Shown in pieces: positions 31,147 through 40,961 of a stretch of DNA of 64,000 nt. The notes beneath the pieces were generated by a model. It had not been told where the DNA came from. It saw nothing but the letters and a program-made list of their open reading frames with translations, and searched no databases. Every line of letters starts with the position of its first letter. The first letter of the stretch is position 1. The position numbers and the translations under genes are program-made. Origin of the DNA: Marivita sp. GX14005 (GTDB lineage: Bacteria; Pseudomonadota; Alphaproteobacteria; Rhodobacterales; Rhodobacteraceae); NCBI RefSeq assembly GCF_023370775.1, contig NZ_JAMCCQ010000001.1, forward strand, positions 868,001 to 932,000, given 5' to 3'.

Positions 31147-33984
31147 TCATGAGCCGATCTTCCAGCGCAGCTCGTCCGGCCCCTCGCCGACCGGCGAGAT
31201 TTGCGGCTGAAAGACCGGATGCGCTTCGTCCGGAGCGGCGGCCTTTTCGATCTTCACGCGCAGGTCGAACCACGCCGCCTGGCCCGTGATGGGATCGGAA
31301 TTGGCCCAGCGCAGGCCGTCGCCCTTGGGCGGCAAAAGCTCGTGTATCAGGTGGTTGAGCAGGAACCCCTTGGTCGCCTCCGGCGCGTCCTTGTCCAGCG
31401 CCCACGCGCCTTTGCGCTTACCGATGGCGTTCCATGTCCAGACGGTGTTTTCATTGAGCGCGGCCATATGGGCCACGGGAACGGTGATTTCCCCATGCGC
31501 GGAAGTGACGCGCGCCCAGTCTCCTTCGGCAAAGCCATGCCGCTGCCAGAGATTCGTCGGCAGATAGAGCGGATTGTGGCCGTGAATCTGGCGCAGCCAT
31601 GCGTTTTGCGAGCCCCAGCTGTGATACATCGCCATCGGCCGCTGAGTCAGCGCGTGAACCGGAAAGGCTTCGGGATCGACATGGCCGTCCTCCAGCGGGG
31701 CGTACCAGATCGGCAGCGGATCGAGCGTGGCCTTGATCCTCTCGCGCAGATAATCGGGCGGCTGCCTTTGGCCATGGCCTTCGGCCGCAAGCTGGAACCG
31801 GCGCAGCGGCTCGACATAGAGTTGGAAGAGGTAGGGCGCGGGGGCATCATAGAGGCCGATCTCGACCGCCCAGTCCTGATAGGCGGTGTTCCAGGGTTTG
31901 TAATACTGCCCTTCCTCGGGGATATGCGCTGTCCAGAAGCCGCCATTGGCAATGTAGCTGTCGATCTGCGCCTCGTTCACCCCGCCGCGACCGCCGGTCA
32001 GCCCCGTCTCGCCCATGCGCCAGCCGGCCAGCGGACCGATGCCGGGGCGGCGTTCGTGATGGGTGATGTAATCGGCGTAGTCGGCGTATTTTTGGCTGCC
32101 GTCCTCGTTCACGAAACCCGGCAGGCAGAGCCGCGCCCCCAGATCGCAAAGCACCAATTGGAAGCAGCGCACATCGCGGTCGGGCTCCACCACCGGCCAG
32201 CGGATCGCATCGGCGGCGGCGTCCGCCTCGCTGATCGGGCGGTCGAGCAGGGAGATGCAGTCGTGCCGTTCGAGATAGGTCGTATCGGGCAAAACAAGAT
32301 CCGCATAAGCCACCATTTCCGAACTGTAGGCATCCGAGTAGATGATCCTCGGTATCACGTAATTGCCGCTTGCATCGGTATCGGTCAGCATCTCCATGAC
32401 GCCCCGCGTGTTCATCGAGGAATTCCACGCCATGTTCGCCATATACATGAAAAGCGTGTCGATCCTGTAGGGATCACCGGCATGGGCGTTGGAAATGACC
32501 ATATGCATCAGCCCATGCGCGCTCATCGGGTTTTCCCAGGTGAACGCCTTGTCGATCCGCGCGGGTGTCCCATCGTCGCGCAGCGCCAGATCGTCCGGGC
32601 CCTGCACGAAGCCCAGATGCGGACCGTCGAGCGGTTTGCCGGGCGTGACCTTGCAATGCGGTTTGGGATGCGCGGTCGCGGGTTTGGGATAGGGCGGCTT
32701 GAACCGGAAGCCGCCGGGCGTTTCGACCGATCCGAGCAAGATTTGCAGCACATGCAGTGCGCGCGCGGTCTGGAAGCCGTTGGAATGGGCGCTGATGCCG
32801 CGCATGGCGTGGAAGCTGACCGGGCGGCCCTTCATCGTCTCGTGGCGTTCACCGCGGAAATCGGTCCAGGGCTGATCTATCTCGATCGCCTGCTCGAAGG
32901 CGACATGCGCGATCTCGGCAGCGATGCGGCGAATCTTGGCCGCAGGGACGCCGCAGGTTTTCGCGACCGCGTCGGGCGCATAGCGGCTATCGAGGTAGCG
33001 CTCCGCTAGATGATGCATGACGGTGCGATGCGTGTTTCCGGCGCGGCGGTAGGTGGCGGCGAGGTCAGGCTTCACGCCAGGCTGATCGAAGGGCGTCAGC
33101 TTGCCTGTATCGCGGTCCATCACCAGTGGCTTGTCGGACTCGTTCCGCAGGAACAGACCGTGTTCGGGCAATTTGGGATCGCCATTCACCAGCACCGGTG
33201 CGTTGGTGTAGCGGGCGAGGTAGTCGAGATCGATCTTACCCGCGCGCAAAAGTTCATGCACCAAAGACAGGATGAACAGACCATCGGTGCCTGGGGTGAT
33301 GCCGACCCAATCGTCGGCAATGGCGTTATAACCGGTGCGGATCGGATTGACGCCGATCACCTTGGCCCCGCGCGCCTTGATCTTGCCGAGCCCCATCTTG
33401 ATCGGGTTGCTGTCGTGATCCTCGGCGACCCCGAAGATCATGAAGAGTTTGGTATGGTCCCAGTCGGGCTGGCCGAATTCCCAAAAGGCACCGCCCATCG
33501 TGTAGATGCCGGCGGCGGCCATGTTCACCGAACAGAACCCGCCATGTGCAGCATAATTCGGCGTGCCGAAATTCTGCGCCCAGAAGCTGGTGAAACTCTG
33601 CGATTGATCGCGCCCGGTGAAGAAGGCCAGCTTTTCCGGCGCTGTTTCGCGCAGCGGCTCCAGCCAGTCCGTGGCAATCTGCATCGCCTCGTCCCAGCTG
33701 ATCTCCTCGAACTCGCCCGACCCGCGCGGGCCGACGCGCTTTAGCGGGGCGCGCAAGCGGGAAGGTGCGTTGTGCTGCATGATCCCGGCACTGCCCTTTG
33801 CGCAAAGAACGCCGCGATTCACCGGGTGGTCACGGTTGCCCTCGATATAGGCGACGCGTTTCTCGCCATCGGGGCCGACTTTCATATGCACGTCGATCCC
33901 GCAGCGGCACGCGCACATATAGCAGGTCGTCTTGCGCACCTCGTCCGAGACGGCGGGCGATGTATCGATCCGTGGCTGGCCCAT
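31147..33984 (-). CDS. soeA: Sulfite dehydrogenase molybdopterin subunit SoeA
   Basis: 945-residue bis-MGD oxidoreductase. The N-terminal 4Fe-4S motif has C21, C24, C28 and C61. Molybdopterin-binding blocks include DQSQSFTSFWAQNFGTPN, GVAEDHDSNPIKMGLG and, near the C-terminus, HSWGSQNAWLRQIHGHNPLYL. The N-terminus (MGQPRIDTSPAV) has no twin-arginine signal, so the enzyme faces the cytoplasm. That is the topology of SoeABC, which oxidises sulfite to sulfate and reduces quinone in purple sulfur bacteria and in roseobacters growing on sulfonates, and differs from periplasmic DMSO, tetrathionate or thiosulfate reductases. GGGGGAGA precedes the ATG at 33984. A polysulfide or other reductase role is less likely but not excluded. 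Confidence 0.85.
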   Translation of the reverse strand: MGQPRIDTSPAVSDEVRKTTCYMCACRCGIDVHMKVGPDGEKRVAYIEGNRDHPVNRGVLCAKGSAGIMQHNAPSRLRAPLKRVGPRGSGEFEEISWDEAMQIATDWLEPLRETAPEKLAFFTGRDQSQSFTSFWAQNFGTPNYAAHGGFCSVNMAAAGIYTMGGAFWEFGQPDWDHTKLFMIFGVAEDHDSNPIKMGLGKIKARGAKVIGVNPIRTGYNAIADDWVGITPGTDGLFILSLVHELLRAGKIDLDYLARYTNAPVLVNGDPKLPEHGLFLRNESDKPLVMDRDTGKLTPFDQPGVKPDLAATYRRAGNTHRTVMHHLAERYLDSRYAPDAVAKTCGVPAAKIRRIAAEIAHVAFEQAIEIDQPWTDFRGERHETMKGRPVSFHAMRGISAHSNGFQTARALHVLQILLGSVETPGGFRFKPPYPKPATAHPKPHCKVTPGKPLDGPHLGFVQGPDDLALRDDGTPARIDKAFTWENPMSAHGLMHMVISNAHAGDPYRIDTLFMYMANMAWNSSMNTRGVMEMLTDTDASGNYVIPRIIYSDAYSSEMVAYADLVLPDTTYLERHDCISLLDRPISEADAAADAIRWPVVEPDRDVRCFQLVLCDLGARLCLPGFVNEDGSQKYADYADYITHHERRPGIGPLAGWRMGETGLTGGRGGVNEAQIDSYIANGGFWTAHIPEEGQYYKPWNTAYQDWAVEIGLYDAPAPYLFQLYVEPLRRFQLAAEGHGQRQPPDYLRERIKATLDPLPIWYAPLEDGHVDPEAFPVHALTQRPMAMYHSWGSQNAWLRQIHGHNPLYLPTNLWQRHGFAEGDWARVTSAHGEITVPVAHMAALNENTVWTWNAIGKRKGAWALDKDAPEATKGFLLNHLIHELLPPKGDGLRWANSDPITGQAAWFDLRVKIEKAAAPDEAHPVFQPQISPVGEGPDELRWKIGS

Positions 33985-34267
33985 GCTCTCCCCCTCGCAA
34001 TGCGGCACTGGCTGGCTCGGGCGCTTGCGCTTCCGAAACCGCCTTGCGGAAAGAAACCATCATCCATTCGCGCTTACAAGGAACAACAGGGCCGCCGCAT
34101 CCGACCAAGGGGTGACGCGCGGGGCGATGCCGATACGGGGATCATCTATTTGCTCCAATCTCGATCCATTTGTGCCATTGTCTCGATTCACTATGGTGCA
34201 GGCGGAATGACAGGCGATCGCGTCGTTCCATCATCCTTGTCCGAACCGGGCCAAGGCAGGAGAGCTG

Positions 34268-35662
34268 ATGCCCAACGCTCTGGCGACATTGTCTCTGGCG
34301 GCATGGCCGCTTGTGACGCTGGTTCTGTTTCTCGCGCTGCCTACCGGTCGCGCGGTGATCGCCTCGTTGCTGGTGGGCTATCTGTTCCTTCCCGAGCCAC
34401 CCGCCGGTTTCGATTTCCCGCTTATCCCGCCGCTCGACAAACATGTGATCCCGGCCCTGAGCGCCTTGGTAATGTGCGTCCTTCTGCGCGGTCACGAAGG
34501 GCGGTTTTTGCCGCGCTCCGCAGCCGTCAACGTGCTGCTCGCGCTCTTTGTCGCCTCGCCGGTCGTCACGACGCTGCTGAACATCGAAGAGATCCACTGG
34601 GGCGCTTTTCATATTCAAGGCATGGCGTTGAAGGACGCGCTCGCGCTGGTGATCCGGCAAATCCTGCTCGTGATCCCGTTCCTTCTGGCACGGCGCTTTC
34701 TGTCCAGCCCCGATGACCAACGCGATCTTCTGACCGCTTTCATGATCGGCGGGCTGATCTACTCGATTCCGATGCTGATCGAGATCCGCCTATCCCCACA
34801 ACTGAACCTCTGGGTCTATGGCTACTATCAACACGATTTCGCGCAGACGATGCGCTTCGGCGGCTTCCGCCCGATCGTGTTTCTCTATCACGGCATCTGG
34901 GTGGCGTTCTTCACGCTGATGGCCCTGCTTTCGGCTCTGGCCCTGTGGCGGACGCGGGAGGGTAGCGACCGATGGAAGCTGCTTGCCGCTGCGCTCTATC
35001 TCATCGCCGTCCTGATCCTCTCGAAATCCCTTGGCGCCTGGCTTTTCGCGGCGGTTCTGGTGCCGGCCTTCATCGTGCTGGCCGCGCGATGGCAAATGCG
35101 GCTGGCGGTCGTGATCGTGGCTTTTGCCGTCGCTTATCCCGCGCTCAAGGGGATAAACGTATTGCCGCAGGATCGCATCCTCGATGCCATCGCCCTGATC
35201 GACGAGGAGCGCGCGGCCTCGATGGAGTTTCGCTTCGGGAATGAGAACCGCCTGCTCGAACGCGCGCAGGAGAAGCCGCTTTTCGGCTGGGGCAGCTACA
35301 ACCGCAACCAGGTCATCGATCCGGGGACCGGCGAGGTCGAGACGGTGACCGACGGGCGCTGGGTGATCCTGATCGGCCAGTTCGGGTGGATGGGCTTCTT
35401 GGCGGAGTTCGGGCTTCTGGTGCTTCCCGTGCTCTTTCTATGGCGAGAAACCCGATACCGGTCGGCGGAAAGCTACTCACCGCTGATCGTGCCTCTTTCG
35501 CTCATCCTGGCGGTCAACGTCTTCGACATGCTGCCCAACGCGACCCTGACGCCGCTGACCTGGCTGATCGCCGGCGCCCTGACGGGATATGCCGAAACCC
35601 TGCGGCAAAGCCGCGACATCTATCTTTCCGCGCAACGCCTGAACTGGCGCCCGGTGCTGTGA
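34268..35662 (+). CDS. O-antigen ligase/polymerase-like (Wzy/WaaL) membrane protein
   Basis: 464 residues with about 11 hydrophobic helices and one large periplasmic loop (about residues 290-375, LPQDRILDAIALIDEERAASMEFRFGNENRLLERAQEKPLFGWGSYNRNQ) containing the RxxxW/GWGxYN-type segment of the Wzy_C family. Such proteins polymerise or ligate lipid-linked glycans on the periplasmic side. The next gene, a GT4 glycosyltransferase, starts one base after its stop. The glycan concerned (exopolysaccharide or O-antigen) is not known. Confidence 0.8.
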   Translation: MPNALATLSLAAWPLVTLVLFLALPTGRAVIASLLVGYLFLPEPPAGFDFPLIPPLDKHVIPALSALVMCVLLRGHEGRFLPRSAAVNVLLALFVASPVVTTLLNIEEIHWGAFHIQGMALKDALALVIRQILLVIPFLLARRFLSSPDDQRDLLTAFMIGGLIYSIPMLIEIRLSPQLNLWVYGYYQHDFAQTMRFGGFRPIVFLYHGIWVAFFTLMALLSALALWRTREGSDRWKLLAAALYLIAVLILSKSLGAWLFAAVLVPAFIVLAARWQMRLAVVIVAFAVAYPALKGINVLPQDRILDAIALIDEERAASMEFRFGNENRLLERAQEKPLFGWGSYNRNQVIDPGTGEVETVTDGRWVILIGQFGWMGFLAEFGLLVLPVLFLWRETRYRSAESYSPLIVPLSLILAVNVFDMLPNATLTPLTWLIAGALTGYAETLRQSRDIYLSAQRLNWRPVL

Positions 35663-35663
35663 C

Positions 35664-36959
35664 ATGAACCTTGCACCTTCACCGTCGCGCCCGCGCGTGC
35701 TGGCGATTGCCGAAGCCGCGAATCCCGAATGGGTCAGCGTTCCGCTTGTCGGCTGGTCGCTCGCGAAGGCGCTGCGCGATGTTGCGGATGTGCATCTCGT
35801 GACACAAGTGCGCAACCGTGACGCGATCTTGCGCGCCGGTCTGGTCGAAAGCCGCGACTTCACCGCCATCGACTCGGAAGCCATCGCCGCCCCGCTCTGG
35901 GCACTGGCCGAAAAGCTACGCATGGGCGAGGGAAAGGGATGGACGACGCTTCAGGCCGCGAATGCGCTGATCTATCCGTGGTTCGAGCATCTGGTCTGGA
36001 AACACTTCGGCACGGCGATCACCTCGGGCGATTACGACATCGTCCACCGTATCACGCCACTCAGCCCGACCATTGCGTCGCCCATCGCCCGAAAGGTGGC
36101 GCGTGCGGGTGTGCCGTTCATCCTCGGACCTCTAAACGGCGGCGTGCCATGGCCGCCGGGATTCGATGCCGAACGCCGGGCCGAAAAAGAGTGGCTGAGC
36201 TATGTCAGGCGCGCCTACAAACATCTGCCCGGGCGCAACAGCACGCTGGCCCATGCAAGCGCAATCATCGTCGGATCGCGCCATACGCAGGGCGAGCTGC
36301 CGGAGCGCGCGCAGGCCAAGACGGTCTACATCCCCGAGAACGGGATCGATCCATCCCGGTTCAACCGCCCCGCTTATGCGCAAAACGGCGTGTTGAGAGC
36401 CTGTTTCGTTGGCCGATTGGTCCCCTACAAGGGCGCGGACATGCTGCTTGCGGCGGCAGCGGAGCTACTGCGCGAGGGGCGCATGATGCTCGATATCGTT
36501 GGCGACGGGCCGATGTTGGCGCAACTGACCGAGCAGGCACGCCAGCTCGATTGCGCCCGCGGCGTGCAGTTTCACAGATGGGTGCCGCACGAGGACGTTC
36601 AGGCCATTCTGGGCCGGTCGCATATCCTCAGCTTTCCGTCGATCCGGGAATTCGGCGGCGGTGTGGTGCTCGAAGCAATGGCGCTTGGTGTCGTTCCGGT
36701 TGTCGTGGATTATGCCGGGCCGGGCGAGCTGGTGTCGGAGGAAACGGGCTACAGGATTCCCTGTGGCACACGCACCGAGATCATCGCCGATCTGCGATCC
36801 TGCCTGAACAGGATCGCGCAGGATCCCTCGCAACTGAGCGCGAAAGCACGCGCGGCGCGGGCGGAAGTTCAGGAACGATTTCTCTGGCAGCGAAAGGCCG
36901 AACAGATACGCAGCCTTTATGATGATCTGCTGATGCGCCGAAAACCGCCGCAACCTTAG
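35664..36959 (+). CDS. Family 4 glycosyltransferase (GT-B)
   Basis: 431 residues, GT-B fold. N-terminal acceptor half (VLAIAEAANPEWVSVPLVGWSLAKALRDVADVHLVTQ) and C-terminal nucleotide-sugar half with ENGIDPSRF, RACFVGRLVPYKGADMLLAAAAEL, LDIVGDGPMLAQL and FPSIREFGGGVVLEAMALGVVPVVVDYAGPGELV, the E-x7-E motif of GT4 enzymes. No signal or membrane segment: a cytosolic, probably membrane-associated enzyme. It is coupled to the upstream Wzy-like gene. Confidence 0.88.
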   Translation: MNLAPSPSRPRVLAIAEAANPEWVSVPLVGWSLAKALRDVADVHLVTQVRNRDAILRAGLVESRDFTAIDSEAIAAPLWALAEKLRMGEGKGWTTLQAANALIYPWFEHLVWKHFGTAITSGDYDIVHRITPLSPTIASPIARKVARAGVPFILGPLNGGVPWPPGFDAERRAEKEWLSYVRRAYKHLPGRNSTLAHASAIIVGSRHTQGELPERAQAKTVYIPENGIDPSRFNRPAYAQNGVLRACFVGRLVPYKGADMLLAAAAELLREGRMMLDIVGDGPMLAQLTEQARQLDCARGVQFHRWVPHEDVQAILGRSHILSFPSIREFGGGVVLEAMALGVVPVVVDYAGPGELVSEETGYRIPCGTRTEIIADLRSCLNRIAQDPSQLSAKARAARAEVQERFLWQRKAEQIRSLYDDLLMRRKPPQP

Positions 36960-37067
36960 GGAGACAAGAGCAAGAATCCGCTGTTCGCCGCGATGGTTCC
37001 CGGACAGACTGTTTCCCCGATCTTCATTGATTTTTTCATTGTTCCTTAGGTATTTGGCCTTAGCGGT

Positions 37068-39122
37068 ATGGGCCGAAACCAGGAGTATACGAAACCAGTG
37101 CAAGCGCAGACCGATCAGAATCCGGCGACATTGCTGCAAGTCTCCCCGAACCCGGCGGCGCGGGTCGAGGTTCGGCAATTTCTGCTCGTTCTGGCCGCAT
37201 TGGCCTTCACCCTTTCGGTTCTCGGCGCGAACGATGCGGGGCCGACGGCCTTTGCTTCGCAGATCGCATTGGCGCTTTGCGGAGCGTGGTGCGCGAACCA
37301 GCTGATCCGGGGCTTCGCGATCTTCCGCGAACAGGCGATCTGCGTCTTTCAGGCGTATTTTGCCGGGCTGCTTTGCCTGTCCTTGGCCCTTCTCGCCGTC
37401 GGCTGGCTCGTATTCCTTCCCTCCGAATACGCGTCCTTTGCACGTTCGATCATCTTCGCCGCGACGTTCACGACCAATGTCGATCTCGCCTTCACGGGCG
37501 ATGCGCCGGCGCTGCGGTTCGAGGGGCTGTTCGATCATTTCTGGCTACCCGCCCTGATGGTGCAGTTCTGTACGGTCCTCGCACTGACATTCCGCGCCTT
37601 GCACCGGAACATGCCGCGTCTCCTTTTGACGCTGGCCGTTCTCGGCGCTGCCTCATTTGTTGCTTCGCTCCACGGATCGGACGCGGTGAACTACCTGCCT
37701 GTCGGGCAATTCTGGATCTTCCTCTGCGGCGCGGTGCCCTTCATTGCGGCAAACCGATATCCCATCCTACGACAGGCGCTCATCTTCGGGATCGTCATTC
37801 TGCTCATGGGCGTTCTGACGATCACCGCCATTGGCGATGCGGCTTTCGCCCGCGGCATTCTGGTGCTTGGAGTGTCCTTTCTGTATCTCGGTAGCCGGCC
37901 GCACAGCTCCACCCGAACAGACACGCGGCGGCGGCGAGGCTGGTTTGGCCTCGCGCTTCATATCTTCCTCTGGACGGTACCGCTGATCCATGTGGTTTCA
38001 GCGCTCGACATCCTCGAGCCGAACGAACCTTCCTATAGCGGGCTTGTCGTGCCGTGTTTGCTACTGTCGGTGCTATCGTGGCTCTTGTGGCAACGCATCG
38101 AGAACACATGGCTCTCTCCCCGGTTTCTGCCCTCCGCCACCATTGCAGCGGTGCTGACTTTGACCGGCGTCTTTGGCGCGGCAGCGAACGGCGTCCCGGT
38201 TCGGTTCTCCGAGGATGCGCAAGCCTATATCCACGCGGTCGATTCCTCCCTGGTGAAGCCGACCTGCCCGGTGAGGCAAGAAGGCCCGCTCGCCGGGTTG
38301 CCTGTCTGCGAGGTCGGGGCCAAGGGGCCGCCTTCCGTACTCGTCTGGGGTGACGATCACCTGTCCGCATTGCAACCCGGCGTATCGGAAGCCGCGCGCC
38401 GTGCCGGAGTTTCAGCCCTGATCGTCGCCTCTGACGACTGCATCCCGCTGGGCGGGCTGCAAACGCTGCGGTCCGAAGAAGCAGCTGACGCGGGCCGCCC
38501 GTGCGACCAGCAAACCGCGCAGGTGTTGCAGGCCTTGCCGCATCTCGGCACCATCCGCCAAGTGACACTGGTGGCCGATTGGGTGCGCTACACGGGCCGC
38601 ACCGATGCCACATACATCCCTCGCGGAGCGGTCCGGCTCGGCCCGATGGATGGCTCGCCCATCAACGCCGACCGTCAGATCGACTATGTAGCCACCGCCG
38701 CTGCGCGGATGGCCGATGCACTGGCCGAGCGTGGCATCCGGCTCTCTGTTTTGCGGCAAGCGCCGGCGCAGCCTGGCTTCGATGCCGAAACGGCAGCACG
38801 GGCCGCAGCGCCGGGCTATTGGCTCTATAGATCGGGGCGGCCGCTAAGCGTCTCGATTCACAAGGACGATGCCCAACGCCGCCATTCGGATGTGGACACG
38901 ATCTTCCGGCAGATCGCTGCAACCGGGAAACTCCGCTATCTGGATACCTGGCCGAGATTCTGCAGCCGCCAAACCTGCGGTGTCCGGGGCGGATTGTCGA
39001 GCGACTATCTGACTTCGACCCATCTCAGCCCAAGCGGCGCCCTTGCACTGAGCCCCCTGCTGGCCGAGGATTTCGATCGCGCTTGGACGCATAGCCCGAT
39101 ACGCGGCTCCTTCGAAAGCTGA
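37068..39122 (+). CDS. Degenerate AT3-SGNH (OafA-like) acyltransferase homologue
   Basis: 684 residues. Residues about 35-375 form a polytopic membrane domain aligning with acyltransferase-3 proteins (LLAVGWLVFLPSEYASFARSIIFAATFTTNVDLAFTG matches the stretch after the third helix), but the usual catalytic His near the N-terminus and the HTWSLAVEEQF block are not there: FDHFWLPALMVQF stands in its place. The C-terminal domain (about 400-680) aligns with SGNH, yet the GDSH nucleophile reads G-D429-D430-H431 and the DxxH site reads T649-S-T-H652. All catalytic positions I can place are changed. It may be a non-enzymatic partner or a decayed O-acetyltransferase. ATG 37068 has no clear ribosome site; GTG 37098 is an alternative. 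Confidence 0.75.
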   Translation: MGRNQEYTKPVQAQTDQNPATLLQVSPNPAARVEVRQFLLVLAALAFTLSVLGANDAGPTAFASQIALALCGAWCANQLIRGFAIFREQAICVFQAYFAGLLCLSLALLAVGWLVFLPSEYASFARSIIFAATFTTNVDLAFTGDAPALRFEGLFDHFWLPALMVQFCTVLALTFRALHRNMPRLLLTLAVLGAASFVASLHGSDAVNYLPVGQFWIFLCGAVPFIAANRYPILRQALIFGIVILLMGVLTITAIGDAAFARGILVLGVSFLYLGSRPHSSTRTDTRRRRGWFGLALHIFLWTVPLIHVVSALDILEPNEPSYSGLVVPCLLLSVLSWLLWQRIENTWLSPRFLPSATIAAVLTLTGVFGAAANGVPVRFSEDAQAYIHAVDSSLVKPTCPVRQEGPLAGLPVCEVGAKGPPSVLVWGDDHLSALQPGVSEAARRAGVSALIVASDDCIPLGGLQTLRSEEAADAGRPCDQQTAQVLQALPHLGTIRQVTLVADWVRYTGRTDATYIPRGAVRLGPMDGSPINADRQIDYVATAAARMADALAERGIRLSVLRQAPAQPGFDAETAARAAAPGYWLYRSGRPLSVSIHKDDAQRRHSDVDTIFRQIAATGKLRYLDTWPRFCSRQTCGVRGGLSSDYLTSTHLSPSGALALSPLLAEDFDRAWTHSPIRGSFES

Positions 39123-39296
39123 TACCTCGCGACGCGGCGAAAGCTGCGTTTCCGGCTGAACCTTCTGGACAAGTGCGGCGAAAGCCATCAAGCCCTCACC
39201 GTTGAAGGCGTCGCTCACCCGGCGCGCGGGCCCCGCCCAAGCGAGGCCGCTTGCGGCTCAGCGCGGCGCGCTCTATCGTGACAGGCTGGTAAGGCT

Positions 39297-40955
39297 ATGC
39301 AAATTCTCTACTTTCTCGTCCAACTGTCCGGCGCCGTACTGCTTCTGCTGTTCGCCGTGCGCATGGTGCGCACCGGCATCGAACGCGCGACCGGCCCGCG
39401 CCTGCACCGCGCCGTCGGAAAGACGCGCTCGCCGCTTCCGATGATGGCGTCGGGGCTGCTCATGGCGATGGTGCTGCAAAGCTCGGCGGCCGTCGCCCTG
39501 CTGGTGGCGGGGTTCGCGGCCTCGGGCGGGATAGGCTTCGCCCCCGGGCTCGCCATGGTTCTGGGCGGCGATCTGGGATCTGCGATCCTCATCATGCTGT
39601 TTTCCTTCCATCTCGAAGCGCTGGTTCCGCTGCTTCTGACGCTGGGCGGGCTGATCTTCCTTCGCGCGAACACCTCGAGATGGAAACAGGCCGGCCGCAT
39701 CCTCGTCGGCATCGCGCTCATATTGATCGCCCTGCGCTACCTTCGCGAGGCCGTCGAGCCGATCCGCGACAGTGCCGTCCTGCCCGCGCTAGCGGCCTAT
39801 CTGGAACGCGATTTCGTCACCGCTTTTCTCGCCGGAGCGGCGCTTGCCTTCATCATGCACAGTTCCGTCGCCACCATCCTGATGACAGTCGCGGTCGTCG
39901 GGCTCGGCGCTATCCCCTTGGCTGCCGGAATCTCGATCGTGCTGGGCGCCAACCTCGGCTCCACGGTCATTCCGGTCTGGCTGACCCGGCATTCGGAACC
40001 GGCGGCGCGGCGGATCCCCCTTGCCAATTTAATGCTCAGAGGCAGCGCGGCATTCATCTGCGCGACCGCCATCGATGCGCTCGGCCTGCCCACGCTGCCC
40101 TACACATTGGGCGAGAGCGGAACGCTCGTCGCGCTGCATATCGCGTTCAACTTCGGGGTTCTCGTGCTGATCGTTCTCGCCACTCCGCTGGAGGCGCTGT
40201 TGCGCAAGGCCATTCCTGACGCGCCGCTGGATCATGAGGCCAAACCGCTGCACAAATCGCATCTCGATCCCGGAACCACCGATGTTCCCGTGCGCGCCCT
40301 TGCCAGCCTGCGGCGCGAAGTCATTCGAATGGCGGATGTGCTGTCGGAGATGCTCGCCCCGCTGATGGAGCTTTACCAGAATTACGATCCCGTGCGCGCC
40401 GCGGCGATCTTTGACGAGGATGCGGTGTTGAACAAGGCGCTCGACGACATCCGCATTTTCGTTGCGGAGATGCCGCAGCATGCCATGCCGAAAGACCAGA
40501 AACGCGAGTTGCGGGCACTTGTTGATTACGCCATCGCGCTTGAAGCCGCCGGTGATCTTCTCGTCAAGCGACTGCTCGATCTGGCCAAGGAGAAATCGGA
40601 TCGCGCCCTGGAATTTTCCGATGAAGGCTATGCCGAACTGACAGTCCTTCATAGCCGGTTGAGCCAGAACCTCGCCACCGCATCCAGCGTTCTGGTCAGC
40701 AACGATCTGATCGGCGCACGGCAGTTGATCGAGGAGAAGGCCGAGATGGCCCGTCTGGAACGCAAGACACGCAAGGCGCATCTCAAGCGGCTGAGCGCCG
40801 GGAACGACAGGAGTTTCAGCTCAAGCGATATTCACATCGAAACCGCCTATACCTTGAAGGAGATGCATTCCTGGGTGGTGACGGTCGCGCATCCGATCCT
40901 GGTGCGCGAAGGGCAGCTTCTGGAAAGCCGTCTGGCCGATGGCGCGAAGGCTTAG
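39297..40955 (+). CDS. Na/Pi cotransporter family protein with PhoU-like domain
   Basis: 552 residues. The first 320 contain about eight membrane helices with two inverted Na_Pi_cotrans repeats: SGLLMAMVLQSSAAVALLVAG and AGAALAFIMHSSVATILMTVAV (QSS motif; the second repeat has H in place of Q). The last 200 residues are helical and PhoU-like, probably cytoplasmic. NptA/YjbB-type proteins move phosphate, often outward. The neighbouring TSUP gene begins six bases after its stop. The 174-base region upstream (39123-39296) shows no Pho-box that I could confirm. Confidence 0.87.
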   Translation: MQILYFLVQLSGAVLLLLFAVRMVRTGIERATGPRLHRAVGKTRSPLPMMASGLLMAMVLQSSAAVALLVAGFAASGGIGFAPGLAMVLGGDLGSAILIMLFSFHLEALVPLLLTLGGLIFLRANTSRWKQAGRILVGIALILIALRYLREAVEPIRDSAVLPALAAYLERDFVTAFLAGAALAFIMHSSVATILMTVAVVGLGAIPLAAGISIVLGANLGSTVIPVWLTRHSEPAARRIPLANLMLRGSAAFICATAIDALGLPTLPYTLGESGTLVALHIAFNFGVLVLIVLATPLEALLRKAIPDAPLDHEAKPLHKSHLDPGTTDVPVRALASLRREVIRMADVLSEMLAPLMELYQNYDPVRAAAIFDEDAVLNKALDDIRIFVAEMPQHAMPKDQKRELRALVDYAIALEAAGDLLVKRLLDLAKEKSDRALEFSDEGYAELTVLHSRLSQNLATASSVLVSNDLIGARQLIEEKAEMARLERKTRKAHLKRLSAGNDRSFSSSDIHIETAYTLKEMHSWVVTVAHPILVREGQLLESRLADGAKA

Positions 40956-40961
40956 CGAGCG

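Noticed and set aside
29404-34008. DMSO or thiosulfate/polysulfide reductase
   Set aside because: Those enzymes are normally exported by Tat. The large subunit here has no twin-arginine signal and about 945 residues, fitting SoeABC better.
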